DNA of 64,000 nt, from NCBI GenBank assembly GCA_947504195.1, contig CANNGN010000001.1, positions 372,001-436,000 on the forward strand, in the 5' to 3' direction. Origin of the DNA: an uncultured Vibrio sp. (lineage in GTDB: Bacteria > Pseudomonadota > Gammaproteobacteria > Enterobacterales > Vibrionaceae). Position 1 is the stretch's first letter, and every line of letters begins with the position of its first letter. Positions 55,996-64,000 of the stretch are shown here, one piece after another. The position numbers and the translations under genes are program-made. The notes below the pieces were generated by a model. The model saw only the letters and a list, made by a program, of their open reading frames with translations, had not been told where the DNA came from and did no database searches.

Positions 55996-58596
55996 ATGTC
56001 ACACTCTCCAAAAGCTAAGTATCGTAAAGATTATGTAGCTCCAACTCATCATATTACCAACGTCGATTTGACCTTTGATCTCCATGACACAGAGACAACG
56101 GTAGTTGCGATCTCTGAGGTCGAACAGAGCGGTAAATCTGACAGTTTAGTTCTTGCTGGTGATAATCTGCAGCTTGTCTCGCTTTCGATCAATGAACAAG
56201 AGTGGCACGATTATCAGCGAACCGAAAGCGAGCTGATTATCTCCAACCTACCGAATTCATTCACGATGGTTATCGTGACTCAAATAGCACCAGTTAACAA
56301 CACTGCTCTTGAAGGATTGTATAAATCGGAAGGCGCGTTTTGCACTCAATGTGAAGCAGAAGGCTTTCGCCGTATAACCTATTATCTTGACCGTCCCGAT
56401 AACCTAGCGTGTTTTACCACAACAGTCATTGCTGATAAGTCTCTATATCCCTATTTATTGAGCAATGGCAACGAATTGGACCGCGGTGAATTAACCGATG
56501 GAAAACATTGGGTTTCATGGGAGGACCCACACCCTAAGCCTGCTTATCTCTTTGCTCTAGTTGCCGGTGATTTTGATGTATTGCGAGATATTTTTATAAC
56601 AAAAAGCAAACGAGAAGTCGCATTAGAAATCTATGTAGATAAAGGTAACCTAAATCGTGCTCACCATGCGATGGCCTCGCTTATTAATTCGATGAAGTGG
56701 GATGAAGAACGATTTGGGTTGGAATATGACCTAGATATTTACATGATAGTCGCAGTCGACTTTTTCAATATGGGCGCAATGGAGAATAAGGGACTTAACG
56801 TCTTTAACTCAAAGTTTGTCTTGGCAAATGAGCAGACGGCAACGGATACCGATTACCTAGGTATCGAGGCGGTTATTGGTCACGAGTATTTTCATAACTG
56901 GACAGGAAATAGAGTTACGTGTCGCGATTGGTTTCAATTAAGCTTAAAAGAGGGATTAACGGTATTTAGAGATCAGGAGTTTTCTTCCGACTTAGGCTCA
57001 CGTGCTGTCAATCGAATTAACAATGTTCGCATAATTCGAGGTCCACAGTTCGCCGAAGATGCTTCGCCAATGTCACACCCAATTCGTCCAGATAAAGTCA
57101 TTGAAATGAACAACTTTTACACCCTTACAGTGTATGAGAAAGGCAGTGAAGTGATTCGAATGATGCATACTTTGTTGGGCGAAGATGGGTTTCAAAAGGG
57201 CATGAAACTCTATTTTGAAAGGCACGATGGTACTGCAGCGACCTGTGAGAACTTTGTCTCTGCGATGGAAGATGCATCAGGAATTAATTTAACTCAATTT
57301 CGTCGATGGTATAGTCAATCGGGGACACCAGAGTTATACGTGACAACAAACTATCTAGCATCAGAAAAACGTTATACTGTCACTATTAAACAATCAACGC
57401 CGCCAACTAACGACCAGGGTGTTAAAGAACCTTTGCACATTCCGTTTGATGTAGAGTTCTATTACGCGAACGGTGATGTCGTTGAGTTACAGTGTAATGG
57501 AAAGTCGATCGGCAATGTACTTAATATCACCGAGGAAGAGCAAACATTTGAGTTTGAAGCGGTTACGTCGCAACCGATACCATCAATGTTGAGAGAATTT
57601 TCGGCACCGGTAAAATTACATTACGACTATAGCGATGACGAACTTGTCTTTCTTATGGCCAAGTCAAAAAATGATTTTGCTCGGTGGGATGCTGGCCAGT
57701 CATTACTTGCAAAGTATATCAAGCGTTTTGTGGCTTCAAATGAAGAAGTTACGTTGCCGCAAAATGTCGTTGATGCTTATCGCGGAGCCTTGTTAGATTC
57801 TCAATTAGAACCTGCATTTATTGCTGAAATGCTAACGTTACCTGGTCACAATGAAGTGTCTGGGTGGTATCAAACCGTTGATGTTGACCGTATTGCTCAG
57901 GTGCTTAAAGGCATTAAAATTTATATGGCCAATCAATTACAAGACGAACTGCTGGCTTCGTATCATGTATTAAAACAAACAGCATACAGTATTGAGCATG
58001 AGTCTATAGGTAAACGAACGCTACGCAATACCTGTTTAGGGTATCTTGCCTATCTAGAAGTCGGTAATTCGTTGGTTGTTGAGCAATATAACACCAGTAA
58101 CAATATGACAGATACGATGGCAGCGATGACCGCGGCTAACCAAGCATCGTTATCATGTCGTGAAACCTTATTAGCAGACTACAGTGACAAATGGTCAAAT
58201 GATGGGTTGGTGATGGATAAATGGTTTATTCTGCAGGGCACGAACCCAGCCGAAAATGCGTTAGAGGTGGTTAAAAATACGTTAACTCATAGTGCATTTA
58301 CGTTTAAGAATCCGAATCGAATCCGCAGCCTAATAGGGTCTTTCTTTAACAATAACCCAACCGCTTTTCACTCAATATCTGGAGAAGGTTACCAGTTTGC
58401 AGGCGAGGTTTTAGTCAAACTCAATGCAAGCAATCCTCAAGTTGCCTCTCGTTTGATTGATCCTTTGTTGAAATTTAAACGCTATGATGAGAAGCGTCAG
58501 AAATTAATGAAGGAACAATTGGAAATGCTTGCAGCTAAAGATGATCTTGCGAGTGATCTTTATGAAAAAGTAACAAAAGCTTTAGAAAGCAAGTAA
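55996..58596 (+). CDS. pepN: Aminopeptidase N
   Basis: M1-family zinc aminopeptidase, 866 residues. The exopeptidase motif GAMENKGLNVFN and the zinc motif HEYFHNWTGNRVTC (His296, His300) are followed about 20 residues later by the third ligand Glu in KEGLTVFRDQEFS. Length and the C-terminal helical domain match the E. coli-type enzyme. It cleaves N-terminal residues in the last steps of cytosolic protein breakdown. A 250-base spacer upstream presumably carries the promoter. Confidence 0.96.
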   Translation: MSHSPKAKYRKDYVAPTHHITNVDLTFDLHDTETTVVAISEVEQSGKSDSLVLAGDNLQLVSLSINEQEWHDYQRTESELIISNLPNSFTMVIVTQIAPVNNTALEGLYKSEGAFCTQCEAEGFRRITYYLDRPDNLACFTTTVIADKSLYPYLLSNGNELDRGELTDGKHWVSWEDPHPKPAYLFALVAGDFDVLRDIFITKSKREVALEIYVDKGNLNRAHHAMASLINSMKWDEERFGLEYDLDIYMIVAVDFFNMGAMENKGLNVFNSKFVLANEQTATDTDYLGIEAVIGHEYFHNWTGNRVTCRDWFQLSLKEGLTVFRDQEFSSDLGSRAVNRINNVRIIRGPQFAEDASPMSHPIRPDKVIEMNNFYTLTVYEKGSEVIRMMHTLLGEDGFQKGMKLYFERHDGTAATCENFVSAMEDASGINLTQFRRWYSQSGTPELYVTTNYLASEKRYTVTIKQSTPPTNDQGVKEPLHIPFDVEFYYANGDVVELQCNGKSIGNVLNITEEEQTFEFEAVTSQPIPSMLREFSAPVKLHYDYSDDELVFLMAKSKNDFARWDAGQSLLAKYIKRFVASNEEVTLPQNVVDAYRGALLDSQLEPAFIAEMLTLPGHNEVSGWYQTVDVDRIAQVLKGIKIYMANQLQDELLASYHVLKQTAYSIEHESIGKRTLRNTCLGYLAYLEVGNSLVVEQYNTSNNMTDTMAAMTAANQASLSCRETLLADYSDKWSNDGLVMDKWFILQGTNPAENALEVVKNTLTHSAFTFKNPNRIRSLIGSFFNNNPTAFHSISGEGYQFAGEVLVKLNASNPQVASRLIDPLLKFKRYDEKRQKLMKEQLEMLAAKDDLASDLYEKVTKALESK

Positions 58597-58604
58597 CTTA
58601 AACG

Positions 58605-58636
58605 ATCTTGGTAGCAAGAGTGTTTGCTACCAAGAT
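58605..58636. repeat. 13-bp inverted repeat between pepN and the DUF2835 gene
   Basis: ATCTTGGTAGCAA at 58605-58617 pairs perfectly with TTGCTACCAAGAT at 58624-58636. No T-run follows, so it more likely stabilises mRNA or partly attenuates than terminates. Confidence 0.7.
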
Positions 58637-58658
58637 ACCTTACCGAAGAGATAAGAAT

Positions 58659-58877
58659 ATGAAACAGTATTATTTTACTTTTTCTGTTACTTACCAATCC
58701 TATTCGCAATATTACTCTGGTCAGGCATCTAATGTATTGATTGTGACTGAATGTGGCTTAAAACTTCAACTTCCAGCCTCCAGGTTCCGGTCTTTTTTAA
58801 CCCATACGGGAATCCAAGGTCGGTTTGTACTTACCACCGACGCCAACAATAAATTTGTGAGTTTAACAAAAATTTAA
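58659..58877 (+). CDS. DUF2835 small protein
   Basis: A 72-residue protein matching the small DUF2835 family of gammaproteobacteria: YYFTFSVTYQSYSQYYSGQA, LKLQLPASRFRSFLTHTGIQ and GRFVLTTDANNKFVSLTKI. The function is unknown. The ATG at 58659 gives the usual size; a longer frame from 58608 would run through the hairpin. Its place between pepN and gdhB is typical. Confidence 0.85.
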   Translation: MKQYYFTFSVTYQSYSQYYSGQASNVLIVTECGLKLQLPASRFRSFLTHTGIQGRFVLTTDANNKFVSLTKI

Positions 58878-59020
58878 CCAAAACTATGACATGTCTCATC
58901 TTATTTTAATCTGTCTAGTGGATTATTCGACTATTTCAGTAGTCTACAACTATGATTATTGGAAACCGTTATCACGTTAAGCATTAGTGATTTATTTCAG
59001 CAAAAGTGGCGGAGTGTTCT

Positions 59021-62000
59021 ATGGGCTCACTAGATTCTTTCCAACCAGTATTAATCAGTAAAGTTTTTGACTTAATAGAAACTAAGCTGGAATCAACACA
59101 ACAAGAGCGAGTTAAACAGCTTGCGCAATATTTATTGAATAACATTTCGATGGATGATTTGACAGAAAGGACTGAGTCGGATTTGTACGGTGCGATCATG
59201 AGTCTCTGGCAGCACCTCAATGAAGTGAATCCTGATGAACGATCGGTACGTGCGTTTAATCCATCAGTTAGTGGAAAAGGGTGGCAATCAACTCATACTA
59301 TCGTCGAGATTATAGTTCCAGATTCCGCGTTTTTAGTCGATTCCATTAAGATGTGTTTGGTGCGGTTGGATCTTAACACGCATATTATGCTTCATGGACC
59401 GACCTATCTTGAGCGAGATGCTAAACAACAAGTTGTATCTATCAATGAATCTAAAGGAAACCTTTACTCGATGTTCCACATTGAGGTTGATCGCATTGAT
59501 GATGCTGAGCAACTAGCCTCACTCCAAGCGGAACTTGAACGAATACTAAAAGATACCGCTCTTGTCGTGAAAGATTGGAAGTTGATGTCAACTCAACTTG
59601 AAAAAGTGATCAGCGGTCTTGAGAAACAAACCAAACAAATTCCAATGGATAAAGATCGATTCGACGAGTCATTGGAGTTTTTACGTTGGTTAGGCAACCA
59701 CAATTTTACGTTTCTTGGGTATAAAGAATATGACCTTGTTGAAGAAAAAGGTGAAACGTACCTGTCGCCAACGAAAACGCCTGGTTTAGGACTTTTTTCG
59801 AATAAAGAACGAGTTCGCAAAGTGAATCTTGCTGATTTTTCTGATCTTGCGAGAAAAGAAGCCACCAAACCCTATTTACTGATTTTGACCAAAGGGAATG
59901 GGCAATCGCATATCCATCGTCCTGCGTATAACGATTACGTTGGGATTAAAAAATTCGACAAAAATGGAAAAGTGATAGGCGAACACCGATTCACTGGTTT
60001 GTATACATCATCGGTCTACAACCAAACCGTTGGTTCTATTCCATTGGTTCGCGAAAAAGTTGGCAGGATTTTAAACTCAAGTGGGTATCTAAAAGGCTCA
60101 TATGCCTATAAAGCATTCCACAACATTCTTGAAAATTACCCAAGAGATGAATTACTTCAAGCGACTGAAGAAGAGTTATTGGACGTCGGAATGGGCGTTG
60201 TTCAAATGCAAGATCGAGATCTTGTCCGTTTGTTCATCCGCCGCGATCCATTTGGTCGCTTTTACAGTTGTATGGTCTATATTGCGAAAGAACGCCATAC
60301 CACAGAGCTTCGAAGAAAAACTCAAGAAATATTGGCTCAATGCCTAGGTTCAAATGATGTCGTAGATTATACAGTCAACTTCTCTGAAGGGTCACTCGCT
60401 CGGACACATTATATCGTTCGGGTAGATAATAATGACTGTGAGTTCGATGCAAAAGAGATCGAACAAAACTTAAAAGAAGCATCAACAAACTGGGATGATC
60501 GCTTACGTCATGCGATTCATTCAGATGTAGGTGAAACGCGAGGTCTTGCTTTAACCAAGCAATATACCAATGCGTTTCCCCGATCATATAAAGAAGCGAT
60601 GTTGCCAAGTACCGCTCTTGCCGATATTGAACAGCTAGAGGCGTTGAGTGATGACAATAAACTCGGGATGCTATTTTATCGTCCTCAAGAAGAGAGTGTC
60701 GATTCCAAGCTAGTGAAGTTGAAACTCTATCATAAAAGGGAACCTATTCACCTTTCTGATGTGATGCCTATGCTAGAAAACTTAGGCTTGAAAGTTATCG
60801 ACGAAGCGCCCTATGAGATCGAAAAATCGAACGACGAAAGTTATTGGATCCTCGACTTCTCGATGTTACTTAAAAGTGATCAAGTTCTAGACATAGCCAA
60901 ATCGCGCGATCGTTTTCAGCAGGCATTTGCCGGGATCTGGAATGGCAGCATAGAGAATGATGGATTTAACCGCTTAGTACTATCGGCAAGTTTATCTGCG
61001 CGTGAAGTGACGATTTTGCGGGCGTATGCTCGTTATATGCGTCAGGTGAGGTTTCCATTCAGTCAACAATACATTGAAGATACTCTTTATCATTACCCTA
61101 AATTAGCAACGCTTTTGGTTAAGTTATTCAACGCACGTTTTGAACCTGGTTTATCAAAACGAGATGAGTTACAAACGAAGATGCGCAACACTTTGATTGA
61201 ACAATTCGATCGAGTTGAGAGCCTGGACGACGATCGAATATTACGTCGCTACATGGAAATGATCGACGCATCACTTCGCACTAACTATTTTCAGAATGAT
61301 TCAATCGGGAACAACAAACCTTGGTTATCGATTAAATTAGATCCAAAGAGTATTCCAGAGATTCCGGCACCCGTGCCGGCATACGAAATTTTCGTTTATT
61401 CGCCTGACATTGAAGGTGTTCATTTACGTGGTGGTAAAGTCGCTCGAGGTGGATTACGTTGGTCAGACCGTCAAGAAGATTTCCGTACAGAGGTGTTAGG
61501 ACTAGTAAAAGCCCAACAAGTTAAGAACACGGTCATTGTTCCGGTTGGGGCTAAAGGTGGATTTGTTTGTAAGAAGCAACCATTGCTGACATCCAGAGAT
61601 GAAATATTTGCTGAAGGACAGCGTTGTTACAAGCAATTTATTCGAGGGTTGTTGGATATTTCCGACAATATTATTGAAGGCGAAGTTGCACCGCCGCCAC
61701 AAGTGGTGAGACATGATGCTGATGACCCTTATTTGGTTGTTGCCGCCGATAAAGGAACTGCGACTTTTTCAGATTTAGCAAACTCTGTCTCCGAAGAATA
61801 TAATTTTTGGTTAAGTGATGCCTTTGCTTCTGGTGGATCAAATGGATACGACCACAAAGCAATGGGTATAACGGCCAAAGGTGGTTGGGAATCGGTAAAA
61901 CGCCATTTTCGTGAAATCGGAATTGATTGTCAGAGCACGCCATTTACTGCTGCTGGAGTAGGTGATATGGCAGGCGATGTGTTTGGGAATGGCATGTTGT

Positions 62001-63865
62001 TATCAAAACAAACCTGTCTGGTCGCGGCCTTTAACCATATTAACATATTCCTTGATCCAACCCCGGATCCTGAAAAAAGTTGGGTCGAACGTGATCGTTT
62101 GTTCAAGTTGCCGCGATCAAGCTGGGAAGACTATAACAGTAAGTTGATCAGTAAAGGTGGTGGTGTGTTCTCGCGTAAAGCGAAATCCATCCCTCTATCT
62201 CCTGAAATTCAAGCGATGCTCGACACTGATGCAAAAACACTCGCGCCGAATGAATTGATAAAGCTTATTTTAAAAATGCGCGTCGACCTGATGTGGAATG
62301 GTGGTATCGGCACCTACGTTAAATCCAAAGAAGAAAGCGATTCAGATGTTGGCGACCGAGCCAATGATTCTGTTCGGATTAATGGCGAGGAACTGCGAGC
62401 TAAAATCGTTGGTGAAGGTGGAAACCTCGGTTTGACGCAGTTAGGGCGCGTAGAATATGCACTAAATGGTGGCCGAGTGAATACTGACTTTGTCGATAAT
62501 GTTGGTGGAGTCGATTGTTCAGACAACGAAGTAAATATTAAGATTCTGTTGAATACCATTTTGGCGGCAGGTGATCTCACCTTTAAACAACGTAACGAAC
62601 TGCTTGAGTCAATGGAAGATGAAGTGGGAGATATCGTATTAGATGATGCTTATCAGCAATCTGAAACCATATCAGTCACAGAGTTGCTCGGCGAGGGGTT
62701 AGTTAAAGAACAATTACGCTTTATTCACGCTTTGGAAAAAACGGGCTCACTTGACCGGAACTTAGAATATTTGCCTGATGATGAAACATTATTAGAGCGT
62801 GAGAAACGTGGTGTCGGATTGACTCGACCAGAGATTTCCGTTCTTGTAGCATACGGTAAAATGACGCTTAAGGAAATCCTTGCGGTTGACGAGATAGCAG
62901 ATGATGAGTTCCATCAGGCACACTTAGAACACTATTTTCCAACTAAGTTACGTGGTAACTATTTAGAGCGTTTTAAAGAGCATCCTTTGCGTAAAGAGAT
63001 TATCGCTACCGCATTGGCAAATCAGATGGTCAATGAAGTAGGGTGTAATTTTGCATCTAGGCTTCAAGAAGAAACTGGCTGTGAAGTGGTGGATATCGTT
63101 AATGCTTACAGCGCCGCTCGTGTAATATTTAAACTTGATGAAACCATGGGGATAATTCGTCAGCTTGATAACGTAGCAAGTAGCGATGCACAATACCAAG
63201 TCTTTAGTATTTTACGTCGTATGATGCGCCGTGTTACTCGATGGTTACTGAGAAATCATATCGGTAAACATTCCGTTAGCGATATGATCGCATTATATCA
63301 AGCAGATGTGCAGACGATCAGCAAGGATCTCGATAGCTACTTAATTCAATCGGAAATTGATGATCATCAAGTCATCGCTGATGATTGGATCGAACAAGGT
63401 ATGGATCCAGATGTTGCAATATATGTGTCACGGCTATCAAGCCTCTACTCAGCGCTAGATATTAGTGTGGTTGCGAGAGAAAGTAAGATTACCGTCGATC
63501 AAACCTCCAGAATCTATTTCTATTTAGGTACAGAGTTGTCATTACATTGGTTCTTGGATCAAATTAATCGTCAAGCTGTAGATAACAACTGGCAAGCACT
63601 TGCACGAGCCGCGTATCGAGAAGATCTCGATTGGCAACAACGGCAGCTGACTGCTCAAGTTATTGGATGCGGTTGCAATGATCAACTTAAAGATGAAGTA
63701 TCACTTGTTGCATCGTGGATTGCGAGTAATAAGAGTTCTTTGGAACGATGGGAAAACATACTAAATGAATTTAAAGTAGGTGGAGTCCATCATGAATTTG
63801 CTAAATTCTCGGTAGCATTGAGGGAACTCTCACTTTTAAATTTGAATTGTGCCGTAAATAAGTGA
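59021..63865 (+). CDS. gdhB: NAD-specific glutamate dehydrogenase, large (L_180/GDH-160) class
   Basis: A 1,614-residue enzyme converting glutamate to 2-oxoglutarate and ammonia with NAD. The N-terminal third holds ACT-like regulatory segments (e.g. IVEIIVPDSAFLVDSIKMCL). The catalytic domain begins near residue 790 with GGKVARGGLRWSDRQEDFRT, then QQVKNTVIVPVGAKGGFVCK (substrate-binding Lys), MAGDVFGNGMLLS and KIVGEGGNLGLTQLGR. A long C-terminal helical region follows. The ATG at 59021 has CGGAG upstream, better than the GTG at 59006. It is ended by a strong terminator. Confidence 0.95.
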   Translation: MGSLDSFQPVLISKVFDLIETKLESTQQERVKQLAQYLLNNISMDDLTERTESDLYGAIMSLWQHLNEVNPDERSVRAFNPSVSGKGWQSTHTIVEIIVPDSAFLVDSIKMCLVRLDLNTHIMLHGPTYLERDAKQQVVSINESKGNLYSMFHIEVDRIDDAEQLASLQAELERILKDTALVVKDWKLMSTQLEKVISGLEKQTKQIPMDKDRFDESLEFLRWLGNHNFTFLGYKEYDLVEEKGETYLSPTKTPGLGLFSNKERVRKVNLADFSDLARKEATKPYLLILTKGNGQSHIHRPAYNDYVGIKKFDKNGKVIGEHRFTGLYTSSVYNQTVGSIPLVREKVGRILNSSGYLKGSYAYKAFHNILENYPRDELLQATEEELLDVGMGVVQMQDRDLVRLFIRRDPFGRFYSCMVYIAKERHTTELRRKTQEILAQCLGSNDVVDYTVNFSEGSLARTHYIVRVDNNDCEFDAKEIEQNLKEASTNWDDRLRHAIHSDVGETRGLALTKQYTNAFPRSYKEAMLPSTALADIEQLEALSDDNKLGMLFYRPQEESVDSKLVKLKLYHKREPIHLSDVMPMLENLGLKVIDEAPYEIEKSNDESYWILDFSMLLKSDQVLDIAKSRDRFQQAFAGIWNGSIENDGFNRLVLSASLSAREVTILRAYARYMRQVRFPFSQQYIEDTLYHYPKLATLLVKLFNARFEPGLSKRDELQTKMRNTLIEQFDRVESLDDDRILRRYMEMIDASLRTNYFQNDSIGNNKPWLSIKLDPKSIPEIPAPVPAYEIFVYSPDIEGVHLRGGKVARGGLRWSDRQEDFRTEVLGLVKAQQVKNTVIVPVGAKGGFVCKKQPLLTSRDEIFAEGQRCYKQFIRGLLDISDNIIEGEVAPPPQVVRHDADDPYLVVAADKGTATFSDLANSVSEEYNFWLSDAFASGGSNGYDHKAMGITAKGGWESVKRHFREIGIDCQSTPFTAAGVGDMAGDVFGNGMLLSKQTCLVAAFNHINIFLDPTPDPEKSWVERDRLFKLPRSSWEDYNSKLISKGGGVFSRKAKSIPLSPEIQAMLDTDAKTLAPNELIKLILKMRVDLMWNGGIGTYVKSKEESDSDVGDRANDSVRINGEELRAKIVGEGGNLGLTQLGRVEYALNGGRVNTDFVDNVGGVDCSDNEVNIKILLNTILAAGDLTFKQRNELLESMEDEVGDIVLDDAYQQSETISVTELLGEGLVKEQLRFIHALEKTGSLDRNLEYLPDDETLLEREKRGVGLTRPEISVLVAYGKMTLKEILAVDEIADDEFHQAHLEHYFPTKLRGNYLERFKEHPLRKEIIATALANQMVNEVGCNFASRLQEETGCEVVDIVNAYSAARVIFKLDETMGIIRQLDNVASSDAQYQVFSILRRMMRRVTRWLLRNHIGKHSVSDMIALYQADVQTISKDLDSYLIQSEIDDHQVIADDWIEQGMDPDVAIYVSRLSSLYSALDISVVARESKITVDQTSRIYFYLGTELSLHWFLDQINRQAVDNNWQALARAAYREDLDWQQRQLTAQVIGCGCNDQLKDEVSLVASWIASNKSSLERWENILNEFKVGGVHHEFAKFSVALRELSLLNLNCAVNK

Positions 63866-63872
63866 TAATAAT

Positions 63873-63897
63873 GCCCCGTTTGTACGGGGCTTTTTTT
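63873..63897 (+). terminator. Rho-independent terminator of gdhB
   Basis: GCCCCGT at 63873-63879 pairs with ACGGGGC at 63884-63890 around TTGT, followed by seven T. A textbook terminator ahead of pyrD. Confidence 0.95.
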
Positions 63898-63910
63898 ATT
63901 TGGAGGCACA

Positions 63911-64000
63911 ATGCTTTACCGCTTAGCTAGGACTGGCTTTTTTCAACTTGATCCTGAAGTTGCACATGAACTTGCGATCAACAATTTCAAACGCTTTAAT
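63911..64000 (+). CDS. pyrD: Dihydroorotate dehydrogenase (quinone), N-terminal fragment
   Basis: The first 30 codons of pyrD are present; the gene continues beyond the window. [20 protein letters not shown] matches the membrane-associating N-terminus of class-2 PyrD, which oxidises dihydroorotate with ubiquinone in pyrimidine synthesis. GGAGG at 63902-63906 supports the start. gdhB-pyrD adjacency is usual in Vibrio. Confidence 0.93.
   Translation, partial: MLYRLARTGFFQLDPEVAHELAINNFKRFN

Noticed and set aside
1-64000. CRISPR arrays, tRNA/rRNA genes, insertion sequences, phage genes or attachment sites
   Set aside because: None recognised on reading both strands; no transposase, integrase or regularly spaced repeat seen.

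Overview
The window looks like part of chromosome 1 of a marine gammaproteobacterium of the family Vibrionaceae (inference). The evidence is the run of housekeeping genes in the right half, whose order fits the Vibrio/enteric pattern: rlmI-yccX-tusE-yccA; letA-letB-rsmF divergent from msrC-proQ-prc; and pepN-DUF2835-gdhB-pyrD. The large 1,600-residue NAD-glutamate dehydrogenase and the aapJQMP transporter also fit. No rRNA, tRNA, CRISPR array, insertion sequence or phage module was seen.

Layout. (1) 1-9487: a compact urea operon on the plus strand, urtBCDE (urea ABC importer, urtB cut by the window edge) followed by ureD-ureABC-ureEFG and a HupE/UreJ nickel permease. Most of the junctions are stop/start overlaps. 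(2) 9488-10295: a long gene-free leader, possibly carrying the decayed end of a gene. (3) 10296-23064: an exopolysaccharide (EPS)/capsule-type locus with a Wzc-like co-polymerase/tyrosine kinase, nucleotide-sugar epimerase, two GT4 glycosyltransferases, a Wzy-like polymerase, a hexapeptide acyltransferase, a Wzx-like flippase, a secreted beta-helix protein and a convergent membrane sulfatase/phosphotransferase-like enzyme. It is visibly AT-richer than its flanks from about 13.5 kb. Wza and a priming transferase are not in the window. (4) 23240-26127: small single genes (NUDIX, aqpZ, DUF2007, DUF1772-like).

(5) 27025-34632: an accessory metabolic region. A four-gene ABC importer resembles the AlgS/AlgM1/AlgM2/AlgQ oligouronate type, and its binding protein has a calcium-loop-like motif. 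Behind a terminator come a cytoplasmic M23-fold metallohydrolase, an Lrp/AsnC regulator, and a protein in which a peptide-deformylase-like domain is fused to a PLP-dependent threonine-dehydratase-like domain. This trio is the best candidate in the window for an undescribed pathway. (6) 34731-64000: conserved core genes. They include two decayed or repurposed enzymes: a CysG homologue with only a stump of the methyltransferase domain, and a stand-alone PEP-synthase-type barrel lacking the usual catalytic Cys motif.

How the parts work together: UrtBCDE imports urea. UreABC hydrolyses it after UreDEFG load nickel, which the HupE-like permease probably supplies. The ammonia can feed glutamate metabolism, to which gdhB and the Aap amino-acid importer also belong. 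The EPS locus would assemble a polymer by the Wzx/Wzy route, with export parts encoded elsewhere. All functions are read from motifs and gene order by eye; no database search was run.
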